A stretch of DNA of 7,835 bases, taken from the NCBI GenBank assembly GCA_910584495.1, contig CAJUAR010000093.1:1-7835 (forward strand). Reading direction: 5' to 3'. Each line of letters opens with the position of its first letter. The stretch's first letter is position 1. Of the stretch, positions 1 to 7,737 are shown one piece after another. Origin of the DNA: an uncultured Muribaculaceae bacterium. GTDB taxonomy: Bacteria > Bacteroidota > Bacteroidia > Bacteroidales > Muribaculaceae. Made by a program: the position numbers and the translations under genes. Under the pieces are notes generated by a model. That model saw nothing but the letters and a program-made list of their open reading frames with translations. It searched no databases and was not told where the DNA came from.

Positions 1-1007
1 GTTACTTCCTCGACCATGTGGCAGGATGGATTCTTGAGCTCGACCGTGGCGAAGGCATTCCATGGAAAGGCAACTACTCGTCGTGGCTCGACCAGAAGAC
101 AAAGCGCATGGCGCAGGAAGAAAAACAGGCTTCCAAGCGCCGCAAGACCCTTGAGCGCGAGCTCGAATGGGTGCGCATGGCTCCCAAGGCACGCCAGGCA
201 AAGGGCAAAGCACGCCTCAACTCCTACGACAAACTACTCAACGAGGACCAGCGCCAGCGCGAAGAACGCCTCGAGATCTTCATTCCAAACGGCCCGCGCC
301 TGGGCAATAAGGTAATCGAGGCCACGGGACTTGCCAAGTCGTTCGGCCACAAGCTGCTTTTCAAAGACCTTTCGTTCTCTCTGCCTCCAAACGGCATCGT
401 GGGCGTGATAGGCCCCAACGGAGCCGGCAAAACCACGCTTTTCCGCCTCATCATGCATCAGGAACAGCCCGATGCCGGGACTTTCGATGTCGGCGAAACG
501 GTCAAAGTGGCCTACGTGGACCAAAGCCACCACGACCTGCTGCCCGAACGCACTGTCTACGAGGTTATTTCGCAAGGCGTGGAAAGCTTCCGCATGGGAG
601 GACGCGATGTCAACGCTCGCGCCTATCTGTCGCGCTTCAATTTCACCGGTGCCGACCAGGAAAAGAAAATCGGCGTGCTCTCCGGCGGCGAGCGCAACCG
701 CCTGCATCTGGCCATGGCCCTCAAAGAAGAAGGCAATGTGCTGCTGCTCGACGAACCAACCAACGATATCGACGTTAATACACTACGCGCCCTTGAAGAA
801 GGCCTCGACGACTTTGCAGGATGCGCCGTTGTTGTGAGCCACGACCGCTGGTTTCTGGACCGCATCTGCACACACATCCTGTCGTTCGAAGGCGACGGCA
901 AGGTGGTGTTCTACGAAGGCTCCTACTCGGACTACGAAGAATTCAAACGTCGCGAAAACGGTGGCAAGGAGCCCCCGCGCCGCCGCTACCGCAAACTTAT
1001 GGAATAA
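1..1007 (+). CDS. ettA: EttA, energy-dependent translational throttle protein (ABC-F ATPase), C-terminal part
   Basis: This ABC-F protein binds the ribosomal E site and gates early translation elongation according to ATP/ADP level. It is cytosolic and is not a transporter. The open frame is already running at base 3 (Y-F-L-D-H-V-A-G-W-I-L-E), so the true start lies off the left edge; ATG/GTG codons at 16-20 are internal. About 334 of the roughly 555 residues usual for EttA are visible. In order, the sequence shows the end of the first ABC domain (FLDHVAGWILELDRGEG) and a charged helical linker at about 75-250, matching the P-site-tRNA-interacting motif. The second ABC domain follows, with Walker A GPNGAGKT (411-434), signature LSGGE (678-692), Walker B LLLDEPTND (741-767) and switch His in SHDRWFLDR (840-842). 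The start of the second domain (IFIPNGPRLGNKVIE) and the Lys/Arg-rich tail ending YRKL favour EttA over Uup or YheS. All catalytic motifs of this half are intact. The next gene starts about 30 bases later in the same frame. Confidence 0.95.
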   Translation, partial: YFLDHVAGWILELDRGEGIPWKGNYSSWLDQKTKRMAQEEKQASKRRKTLERELEWVRMAPKARQAKGKARLNSYDKLLNEDQRQREERLEIFIPNGPRLGNKVIEATGLAKSFGHKLLFKDLSFSLPPNGIVGVIGPNGAGKTTLFRLIMHQEQPDAGTFDVGETVKVAYVDQSHHDLLPERTVYEVISQGVESFRMGGRDVNARAYLSRFNFTGADQEKKIGVLSGGERNRLHLAMALKEEGNVLLLDEPTNDIDVNTLRALEEGLDDFAGCAVVVSHDRWFLDRICTHILSFEGDGKVVFYEGSYSDYEEFKRRENGGKEPPRRRYRKLME

Positions 1008-1037
1008 ACAAACTCTCTCCAATTCTTACAGACAAAA

Positions 1038-2657
1038 TTGCAGAACAACAGAAATAACAACCACTTGCCCAGGCTGATGGTTGCCCTATGGGCCTCGGTG
1101 GCCGCCATGACTTTGGCGGCCGGAGAGCCCATATCGCCGCGTCTGTTCGTCAATATTGTGGTCGACGGCCTCGATGCCGACTACATCGACATGCTCAGAC
1201 ACAAGTTTGCCGACGGCGGGTTCAAATTTTTTGAAGACCGGGGAGTGAGCATGACCCTGGACTACGGCACCGAACTCGATGCCACTGCCGCTACAGCCCT
1301 GCTGACAACAGGAAGCGCTCCGTCGGTCAACGGCATTGCCGCCGAAACAGTGTTCGACAGCAACACAATGCGCTGGAGCGACACTTTTGCCGACAGCGAT
1401 GTGCTGGGCAACTTCACTGACACCGGCTTTTCGCCAAAAGCACTGAGAGTAAGCAATCTCACCGATGAAATTTGCGTAGCTTCGGGAGGCACAAACAATA
1501 GCTATACTGTGGCTTTGAAACCCGGTATTGCCATTACGCTGGCAGGACACAATGCCAGCGGCGTGCTGTGGTTCGACACAAAAACAGGCAACTGGGCCTC
1601 GTCCACAGCCTACGACGAAATACCGGTGATTGTCAGCAAACGGAACCGCACATTGCCCCTCGCTTCGAGGCTCGACACAATGTCGTGGGGCCCGATGATG
1701 CCGGGCGAGGAATTTCCAGTGCTTCCCGACCATCTCAAACGCTTCTCGTTCCACTACTCTTTCCCTCGCGACAACCTCGACCGCTGGGGAATGTTCACAA
1801 GCTCGCCGCTCTTCAACCGCGAAGTTACATCGGTGGCCGGAGAACTGCTTGAGAAACAGAAACTCGGAAACCGCAACGGAGCCACCGATGTGCTCAATAT
1901 TGCCTACAGTCTGAAACCGTTCAACTACGGCAAGTCCACCGACAAGCGCCTGGAGCTGATGGATGCCTATATGCGCCTGGACCGTGACCTTGCATCGCTT
2001 TTCAAGAGCATAAATGAGCATGTAGGACTTCACAACACCGTCATCTTCCTTGCCGGCACACCGCCGTCGAGCCGCCGCCGTCGCGACGACGAGCAGTGGA
2101 AAATACCTTACGGCGAGTTTTCGACACGACGCGCAGCATCGCTACTAAACGTTTATTTCATTGCCCTCTACGGCAACGGAGAATATATTTCGGGATTTGC
2201 CGATGGGCATGTCTATCTCAATCACAAACTCATCGAAGAACGCAAGCTCGATGCCCGACGCATGCGCACCGAGGCTGCCTCGCTCCTGACTCGAATGACA
2301 GGCGTGGAACGCGCCCTCACCATCGATGATATTATCGAAGGTCGCACAGGCGAAAACGCCGAAGCCCTTCGCCGCAACACACTGGTATCTGCCTCAGGCG
2401 ATGTGCTCGTTTGCGTAGCCCCGGGCTTTGAGCTCATCGACGACCTCAACAACACCGTGCCGGGCATGGCCCGCACAGGCATGGTGCAGAGTGCTGTCCT
2501 GCCATTAGCCCCGGCATTTATCTATGCCCCTTCGGTGCCCCAGGGCACCATCGACACGCCGGTCGATGCCAGGGCTGTGGCACCTTCGGTGGCTCGTATT
2601 CTGCGCATACGTTCGCCGAATGCTGCGGGAACCGCTCCGCTTATGCTCAAAAAATAA
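1038..2657 (+). CDS. Exported alkaline-phosphatase-superfamily protein (PafA-like fold), probably catalytically inactive
   Basis: This 539-residue protein resembles Bacteroidota PafA-type alkaline phosphatases and type I phosphodiesterases. The N-terminus has a signal peptide: two Arg, a hydrophobic core LMVALWASVAAMTLAAG, then the mature protein. Fold landmarks kept are the first strand with its metal Asp (VNIVVDGLDADY, D43), the TGSAPSVNGI segment after the nucleophile region (near residues 82-98), the helix MDAYMRLDRDLASLF (about 307-321), the strand NTVIFLAGT, and the C-terminal VAPSVARILRIRSPN. Other active-site positions look lost. The family DxxxH motif is replaced by SLKPFNYGK (291-299), the TADHG motif by AGTPPS (339-344), and no HGS-type His appears near the final strand (about 475-505). 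The nucleophile Thr lies at or beside A82/T83, without the usual GxGH context. The start is uncertain. TTG at 1038 gives a charged n-region; ATG at 1077 gives a signal peptide lacking positive charge, and TTG at 1065 is a third option. No promoter motif was seen before it, so co-transcription with ettA is likely. Fold assignment is confident; inactivity is inferred from by-eye alignment. Confidence 0.8.
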   Translation: MQNNRNNNHLPRLMVALWASVAAMTLAAGEPISPRLFVNIVVDGLDADYIDMLRHKFADGGFKFFEDRGVSMTLDYGTELDATAATALLTTGSAPSVNGIAAETVFDSNTMRWSDTFADSDVLGNFTDTGFSPKALRVSNLTDEICVASGGTNNSYTVALKPGIAITLAGHNASGVLWFDTKTGNWASSTAYDEIPVIVSKRNRTLPLASRLDTMSWGPMMPGEEFPVLPDHLKRFSFHYSFPRDNLDRWGMFTSSPLFNREVTSVAGELLEKQKLGNRNGATDVLNIAYSLKPFNYGKSTDKRLELMDAYMRLDRDLASLFKSINEHVGLHNTVIFLAGTPPSSRRRRDDEQWKIPYGEFSTRRAASLLNVYFIALYGNGEYISGFADGHVYLNHKLIEERKLDARRMRTEAASLLTRMTGVERALTIDDIIEGRTGENAEALRRNTLVSASGDVLVCVAPGFELIDDLNNTVPGMARTGMVQSAVLPLAPAFIYAPSVPQGTIDTPVDARAVAPSVARILRIRSPNAAGTAPLMLKK

Positions 2658-2666
2658 GCACGGTTC

Positions 2667-2698
2667 TTTCGTTATTTATCTGAAAAATCGTAACTTTG
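2667..2698 (+). promoter_or_regulatory. Predicted Bacteroidota-type promoter of secA
   Basis: TAACTTTG at 2691-2698 is an exact match to the TAnnTTTG -7 element used by the Bacteroidota primary sigma factor. A TTTC at 2667-2670, one base from the TTTG -33 element, lies 20 bases upstream, inside the usual spacing. Transcription would start a few bases after 2698, giving a leader of roughly 50 bases before the secA ATG. No other intergenic gap in the window has such a match. The assignment rests on the motif and its position only. Confidence 0.55.
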
Positions 2699-2700
2699 CG

Positions 2701-2724
2701 ATGCGGCTCGTCTTGGGCCGCCAT
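2701..2724 (+). promoter_or_regulatory. GC-rich hairpin in the predicted secA 5' leader
   Basis: GCGGC at 2703-2707 can pair with GCCGC at 2717-2721 across a nine-base loop. The stem extends by two A-T pairs if C2722 bulges out. It sits at or immediately after the predicted transcription start. It is followed by an AT-rich, probably unstructured stretch (2723-2753) leading to the ATG, which suits initiation without a Shine-Dalgarno sequence. There is no T tract directly after the stem, so an intrinsic terminator for the upstream gene is unlikely. It could stabilise the mRNA 5' end or be chance. Confidence 0.3.
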
Positions 2725-2753
2725 TATCATTTGTAATTATATAAAACATCATA

Positions 2754-5700
2754 ATGTCTTTTAACTCAATACTTACCAAAATATTCGGCAACAAGTCGAC
2801 CCGCGACTTGAAGGCAATTCAGCCTATATTGCTGAAAGTCAAGGAACAAATGCCGCGTGTCGAGAAGCTCGACAACGACGGTCTCCGTCACGAAATCGAT
2901 GCCGTACGTGCCGATATTGCCGCTGCCACCAAGGCCGACCGCGAAGCTCAGGCCGAAATCCGCGAGAAAGTTGAAAAACTTCCTTTCGAGGAGCGCCAGC
3001 CTCTGTGGGACCAAATCGACCGCCACGAAAAAAATATACTCGATATTATCGAGGATAAACTCAACGAACATCTGCCGGTGGTCTTCGCCGTTGTCCGCGA
3101 GACAGCAGCACGTTTTGCCCACAGCGAGACCGTAGAGGTGACAGCGACCGATTTCGACCGCGAACTTGCCGGCCAAGGCCGTGAATTCGTCACCATAGAA
3201 GGCGACAAGGCAATCTGGAAAAACCGTTGGATGGCCGGAGGAAACGAAATGGTATGGGACATGGTGCACTACGAAGTGCAGCTCATCGGCGGCATTGTCC
3301 TCCACCAGGGCAAAATTGCCGAAATGGCCACCGGCGAAGGCAAAACACTCGTGGCTACGCTGCCCGTCTTCCTGCGCTCGCTCTCGGGCCGTGGTGTCCA
3401 CGTAGTAACTGTCAACGACTACCTCTCCAAGCGCGACTCCGAATGGATGGGACCGCTCTACATGTTCCACGGCTCGTCGGTGGACTGCATTGACAAGCAC
3501 CAGCCAAACACCGAAGCTCGCCGCCGCGCATATAACTGCGACATTACCTATGGTACCAATAACGAATTCGGCTTCGACTATCTGCGCGACAACATGGCCA
3601 TGGCCCCCGACGACCTTGTGCAGCGGAAACACTACTATGCCATTGTCGACGAGGTCGATTCGGTGCTCATCGACGATGCCCGTACGCCGCTCATTATCTC
3701 CGGACCAGTTGCCAAAGGCGACAACCAGCTCTTCGACGAATACAAGAGCAACGTGGAGCAAGTGGTCAAAGCACAGACACGCCTTGTCACCGCAATCCTT
3801 GCCGAAGCCAAAGCAAAACTTGCCAGCGAGGATAAGAAAGACAAAGACGAAGGCGCACTGCTGCTTTTCCGTGCTTTCAAAGGCCTGCCAAAGAACAGTG
3901 CCCTGATCCGCTTCCTCAGCCAGGAAGGCATGAAGAACATTCTGCTCCAGACCGAGGCACACTATCTGCAGGACAACGCCCGCGAAATGCCCATTGTCAC
4001 CGACCCGCTCTATTTTGTCATTGACGAAAAGAACCGCAGCGTGGAACTCACCGACAAGGGCATCGACGAGCTCACCGGCAAGTCGCAGGACCCGCAGTTC
4101 TTTGTGCTCCCCGATATTGCCGCCCAGCTCTCCGAACTGGAACACATCACAAATGTGGAGGAACGCCAGGAGAAAAAGGACGAACTCATGGCTAACTATG
4201 CCATCAAGGCCGAACGCGTGCACACCGTCACCCAGCTGCTGAAGGCCTACACACTCTTCATGCGCGACCAGGAATATATCGTTGACGAAAACAAGGTGAA
4301 AATCGTCGACGAACAGACGGGACGTATCATGGAAGGACGCCGCTACAGCGACGGCCTCCACCAGGCTATCGAGGCTAAGGAAGGTGTAAAAGTCGAAGCC
4401 GCCACACAGACCTTCGCCACCATCACGTTGCAGAACTATTTCCGTATGTACCACCGCCTGGCAGGTATGACCGGTACGGCCGAAACCGAAGCCGGCGAGT
4501 TGTGGGACATCTACAAACTCGATGTGGTGACTATTCCCACCAACCGTCCCATTGCGCGTATCGATATGAACGACCGCGTGTACCGCACCAAGAAGGAAAA
4601 ATACAAAGCTGTCATTGCCGAGATCCAGAAACTTGTCGAGGCCGGCCGTCCCGTGCTTGTGGGCACCACATCGGTTGAAATTTCACAGCTTCTGAGCCGC
4701 ATGCTCGACATACAGAAAATTCCCCACCAGGTGCTCAATGCCAAACGCCACCAATACGAAGCCGAAATTGTGGCCCAGGCCGGCAAAAAAGGCTGCGTGA
4801 CAATTGCCACAAACATGGCAGGCCGCGGTACGGACATCAAGCTCACTCCCGAGGTGCGCGAGGCCGGAGGTCTTGCAATCATCGGCACCGAACGCCACGA
4901 AAGCCGACGTGTCGACCGCCAGCTGCGAGGCCGCTCGGGCCGTCAGGGCGACCCGGGTTCGTCGGTGTTCTTCGTTTCGTTCGAAGACCCCTTGATGCGA
5001 CTTTTCGCCACAGATGGTGTTGTGAAAATGCTCGACCGCCTGGGCTACAAGGAGGACGAAATGATAGAGCACAAAATGGTGAACAACGCCATCGAAAAAG
5101 CTCAGAAACGAGTGGAAGAAAACAACTTCGGCATCCGCAAACGTCTGCTCGAATTCGACGACGTGATGAACAAGCAGCGTACCTACATCTACGAACGTCG
5201 ACGCCACGCCGTGCTCGGCGAACGTATAGGCGTTGACATCATCAACATGGTATACGATGCCGTGGAAAACATGATTGCCAACAACGAAAGCCCCGCGCAA
5301 TACCCCGACCTGGCAACCGAAATCTTCCGCGAACTCGCCATCGAAGCCCCCTTCTCCGAAGAGGAATACAGCAACATGTCGCGTGAGGAAAAAATCGACA
5401 AACTCAACGAAGCTGCTTCGGAAGCCCTCGAACGCAAAAGCGCACGCATACGCGAAATAGCAATCCCCGTACTACGGCAGATGCAGACTGCAACGGGCTA
5501 CCAAGGCCTGGTGATGGTGCCAATCACCGACGGCAAACGTGTGTTCAACCTCCGTGTCGACATCAACCAAGCCCTCGAAAGCGACGGCAACGCCATCATC
5601 AAAGAATGGCACAAGGCACTGATGCTCGTCACCATCGACGAACTGTGGAAAGAGCACCTGCGCGAGCTCGACGACCTGCGCCAGAGCGTGCAGAACGCAG

Positions 5701-6116
5701 CCTACGAGCAGAAAGACCCGCTGGTAATCTACAAAGTGGAATCTTTCCACCTTTTCGAAGCCATGCTCAGCCGTCTCAATGCCAAGGCGGTTGCAGCACT
5801 CATGCGCGGTCAGATTTTTATGCGCGAACCGGCTCCGCAGCAACAGCAGAACCCCGAGGACCGTCTTGAAAAGCCGGCTCCTAAAGCCCCCGAGCTCAAA
5901 GAGACCACTGCCGAACTGCCTCACCGCCAGCAGAACTACCGTGCATCGAAAGAAGACTTTCCCGGCCAAAACGAACAACGACAGGCTGCATCGGCACAGC
6001 GCGGAGAACAGCAGAAGGTGATGCCTGCCAAAGCAGCTCCGAAAATCGGACGTAACGACCCTTGCCCCTGCGGCTCAGGCAAAAAATATAAAAACTGCCA
6101 TGGCCGAGGCCTCTGA
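2754..6116 (+). CDS. secA: SecA, preprotein translocase motor ATPase
   Basis: SecA uses ATP to push unfolded preproteins through SecYEG; it works in the cytosol and at the inner face of the inner membrane. The 1120 residues start MSFNSILTKIFGNKSTRDLK, the family's usual N-terminal helix. Motifs seen are Walker A TGEGKT (193-198, Lys197), DEVD box (299-302) followed by SVLIDDARTPLIISGP, AGMTGTAETE (MTGT at 572-575), NMAGRGTDI, IGTERHESRR (from about 710), QLRGRSGRQGD (723-733), the helical scaffold/two-helix finger region with LWKEHL, and a Gln/Pro-rich linker (about 1023-1100). The protein ends in the zinc motif C1104-x-C1106-x8-C1115-H1116, which binds SecB or phospholipid in other bacteria. 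It is longer than the roughly 900-residue E. coli protein: about 90 extra residues lie before Walker A and about 100 between DEVD and MTGT, while the E. coli insertion in the second nucleotide-binding fold (after GTDI) is absent. That pattern is usual for Bacteroidota. The ATG is preceded by an A/T-rich leader and no Shine-Dalgarno. The 3' end overlaps the next gene by 17 bases. Confidence 0.98.
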   Translation: MSFNSILTKIFGNKSTRDLKAIQPILLKVKEQMPRVEKLDNDGLRHEIDAVRADIAAATKADREAQAEIREKVEKLPFEERQPLWDQIDRHEKNILDIIEDKLNEHLPVVFAVVRETAARFAHSETVEVTATDFDRELAGQGREFVTIEGDKAIWKNRWMAGGNEMVWDMVHYEVQLIGGIVLHQGKIAEMATGEGKTLVATLPVFLRSLSGRGVHVVTVNDYLSKRDSEWMGPLYMFHGSSVDCIDKHQPNTEARRRAYNCDITYGTNNEFGFDYLRDNMAMAPDDLVQRKHYYAIVDEVDSVLIDDARTPLIISGPVAKGDNQLFDEYKSNVEQVVKAQTRLVTAILAEAKAKLASEDKKDKDEGALLLFRAFKGLPKNSALIRFLSQEGMKNILLQTEAHYLQDNAREMPIVTDPLYFVIDEKNRSVELTDKGIDELTGKSQDPQFFVLPDIAAQLSELEHITNVEERQEKKDELMANYAIKAERVHTVTQLLKAYTLFMRDQEYIVDENKVKIVDEQTGRIMEGRRYSDGLHQAIEAKEGVKVEAATQTFATITLQNYFRMYHRLAGMTGTAETEAGELWDIYKLDVVTIPTNRPIARIDMNDRVYRTKKEKYKAVIAEIQKLVEAGRPVLVGTTSVEISQLLSRMLDIQKIPHQVLNAKRHQYEAEIVAQAGKKGCVTIATNMAGRGTDIKLTPEVREAGGLAIIGTERHESRRVDRQLRGRSGRQGDPGSSVFFVSFEDPLMRLFATDGVVKMLDRLGYKEDEMIEHKMVNNAIEKAQKRVEENNFGIRKRLLEFDDVMNKQRTYIYERRRHAVLGERIGVDIINMVYDAVENMIANNESPAQYPDLATEIFRELAIEAPFSEEEYSNMSREEKIDKLNEAASEALERKSARIREIAIPVLRQMQTATGYQGLVMVPITDGKRVFNLRVDINQALESDGNAIIKEWHKALMLVTIDELWKEHLRELDDLRQSVQNAAYEQKDPLVIYKVESFHLFEAMLSRLNAKAVAALMRGQIFMREPAPQQQQNPEDRLEKPAPKAPELKETTAELPHRQQNYRASKEDFPGQNEQRQAASAQRGEQQKVMPAKAAPKIGRNDPCPCGSGKKYKNCHGRGL

Positions 6117-6375
6117 CACCAAGGAACTCGTCCTTGACCTTTTCAATCAAAACAAGCTCGACGAAGCAAGGGCGGCCCTCGATGCCGCCCTTGCTCCGCC
6201 GGCCTGGATTGCCTATATGCGCGGCCGTATTGCCTGGAAAGAGGGCAAAAAAGCAACAGCCATAGGCTACTACAACCAAGCCATTGCTCTCGACCCCGGC
6301 TCTGAGGCCGCTACCGCGCTCGAGCAAGCACTTCGGGTAATGGACTTCTACAACAAAGACCTCTACAATCCCTAA
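6100..6375 (+). CDS. Small TPR-repeat protein, translationally coupled to secA
   Basis: This is a 91-residue predicted cytosolic protein with no signal peptide or membrane segment. Residues 35-68 fit one tetratricopeptide repeat: G42, A45, A54, Y58, A61 and P66 fall at TPR consensus positions 8, 11, 20, 24, 27 and 32. Residues 4-34 (LFNQNKLDEARAALDAAL and flanks) look like a second, degenerate helical hairpin. The tail MDFYNKDLYNP is unlike a TPR and may be a conserved end piece. The ATG at 6100 lies inside the Cys-His codons of the SecA zinc motif, in the +1 frame, 17 bases before the secA TGA ends, so the two genes overlap and probably share ribosomes. The next in-frame Met (M40) would cut the TPR, which supports the early start. 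TPR proteins usually mediate protein-protein contacts. A link to SecA is suggested only by gene order. Confidence 0.8.
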   Translation: MAEASDTKELVLDLFNQNKLDEARAALDAALAPPAWIAYMRGRIAWKEGKKATAIGYYNQAIALDPGSEAATALEQALRVMDFYNKDLYNP

Positions 6376-6431
6376 GCCTCATTCTCTTCCATAAAACACA
6401 GTTATCTACCACGGAAAAAGACAAAACGACC

Positions 6432-7703
6432 ATGAACCGCATCATATTCACCACACTTCTTGCCGTCCTTGCCTTGCCTGTGTCGGCTCGCGAACTTATG
6501 ACATTTCCCAAAGCCGCCAACAACTACCAGCTCTACCCTGCCGATTCGCTGCCCGATGTGAGCCAAGCTCCCGAAGGCTACGAAATCTTTCACATCGAGC
6601 ACTATGGCCGCCATGGCTCGCGCTGGCACATTGGCTATCACCGCGAAGACCAGGCAATCAAGATGCTCGAGAAAGTAGATGCCAAGGGCGGCGGCCTCAC
6701 CGACGAAGGCAAAGAGATAGTGGGCGAAATCTGGCGCGAACGTCTTGCCATGGACGGCCGCGACGGCGAACTGTCACAAGCGGGGGCCCTGCAGCACAGA
6801 GGTATTGCCCGCCGAATGGTGCAAAACTTCCCTACGGTGTTCACCGACAGCACAATTATCGATGCCCGCTCCACCATCGTGCCACGATGCATCCTCTCCA
6901 TGGCAAATGCAGTTAGCGAAATCACGCGCCTTGTGCCCCGAATCGACATTAAGAAAATAGACGCTTCGGTTGCCGATGCCTACTATATGAAGAACTTTGT
7001 CGATTCGGCTGCCATGAAGGCCGAAGACGACGCAGGTGTCTTTGTCAAGGAATTTTACGCAGCCAACCCCACCGACGGCTCGTGGATGAAACGGTTATTC
7101 AAAGACCCCGCAAAAGCTGAAAAATACATCAAAAAAGACAAACTCGCCGACTATCTGTTTGAAATTGCGCAAAATTCGGTGAGTGTCCGCCCTCAAAGCA
7201 AAATAAAGGATATTTTCACAGCCGAAGAAACCGACCGTATATGGATGCGGCAAAACGCCCGATGGTTTATCCGGAGCGGCAACACTCCGCTCACTAAAGG
7301 CCTTGTGCCGCTTCGTCAGGGCAACTTGCTGAAAAACATCATAGAGAGCGCCGACAGCACACTAACATCGCCACATCGCTCGGCCAATCTGCGCTTCGGA
7401 CACGAAATCATTGTCCTTCCCTTCGTTGTGCTGCTCGAACTCAACGATTATGGCCGTGAATATACTTCGCTCGACCAGCTTGCCGATAACTGGCATGCCT
7501 GCGACATCTATCCCATGGCTTGCAACGTGCAGTTTATTTTCGCACGTCCCCAAAAACGCCCCTATACCGCCGACGATGTGCTGGTGAAAGTACTACTCAA
7601 CGAACGACCCGCACGCCTGCCCGTGGCCGCCACCACCGGCGACTACGTACCCTGGCCAGCCCTCCGAGCCTACTACCTGGCAAAGCTTCCCGGCAACGAT
7701 TGA
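6432..7703 (+). CDS. Exported clade-2 histidine phosphatase (histidine acid phosphatase / MINPP-like)
   Basis: This 423-residue enzyme belongs to the histidine phosphatase superfamily branch that includes phytases, acid phosphatases and MINPP; it forms a phosphohistidine intermediate and releases phosphate from organic phosphomonoesters. Residues 1-19 form a signal peptide (MNRIIFTTLLAVLALPVSA), probably cleaved after VSA, so it acts in the periplasm or at the cell surface. The catalytic motif is HYGRHGSRW, with nucleophile H61 flanked by R60 and R64. A further conserved phosphate-pocket Arg is R152 in ARSTIVPRC (146-153), the family SxxxR pattern. The C-terminal motif is LRFGHEIIVLPF with H324 and E325. 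Family members mostly carry HD, or HAE(T) in MINPP, so this HE is a conservative variant of the proton donor. Length fits the Bacteroidales relatives. It follows the TPR gene by 56 bases with no TAnnTTTG motif between them, so read-through from secA is possible. Substrate (phytate, sugar phosphate or other) cannot be told from sequence. Confidence 0.88.
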   Translation: MNRIIFTTLLAVLALPVSARELMTFPKAANNYQLYPADSLPDVSQAPEGYEIFHIEHYGRHGSRWHIGYHREDQAIKMLEKVDAKGGGLTDEGKEIVGEIWRERLAMDGRDGELSQAGALQHRGIARRMVQNFPTVFTDSTIIDARSTIVPRCILSMANAVSEITRLVPRIDIKKIDASVADAYYMKNFVDSAAMKAEDDAGVFVKEFYAANPTDGSWMKRLFKDPAKAEKYIKKDKLADYLFEIAQNSVSVRPQSKIKDIFTAEETDRIWMRQNARWFIRSGNTPLTKGLVPLRQGNLLKNIIESADSTLTSPHRSANLRFGHEIIVLPFVVLLELNDYGREYTSLDQLADNWHACDIYPMACNVQFIFARPQKRPYTADDVLVKVLLNERPARLPVAATTGDYVPWPALRAYYLAKLPGND

Positions 7704-7737
7704 TTACGACACTGTCGACGACTGCACTTCTTTCAAT

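Noticed and set aside
16..20. ATG/GTG at 16-20 as the start of the ABC-F gene
   Set aside because: The in-frame residues upstream (YFLDH) continue the conserved end of the first ABC domain, so the gene extends beyond the left edge.
1086..2033. Minus-strand open frame of 315 codons opposite the phosphatase-like gene
   Set aside because: The forward frame carries a signal peptide and fold motifs. The reverse product is Cys/His/Val-rich without motifs, a shadow of GC-rich codon usage.
2703..2721. GC hairpin as an intrinsic terminator of the upstream gene
   Set aside because: No U tract follows, and it lies downstream of the predicted secA promoter, so a leader hairpin fits better.
2725..2733. 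Second possible -7 element TATCATTTG before secA
   Set aside because: It has three rather than two bases between TA and TTTG and no -33 match at the right distance; TAACTTTG at 2691 is better.
2766..4454. Long open frame of 562 codons on the minus strand opposite secA
   Set aside because: It lies wholly antisense to the clearly conserved SecA coding region, and its translation is Val/Phe/His-rich as expected from the complement of this codon usage. It shows no recognisable domain.
7707..7717. CGAC-ACT-GTCG inverted repeat between the convergent genes as a terminator
   Set aside because: The stem is only four pairs with a three-base loop and has no adjacent T tract on either strand, so it is too weak to call.
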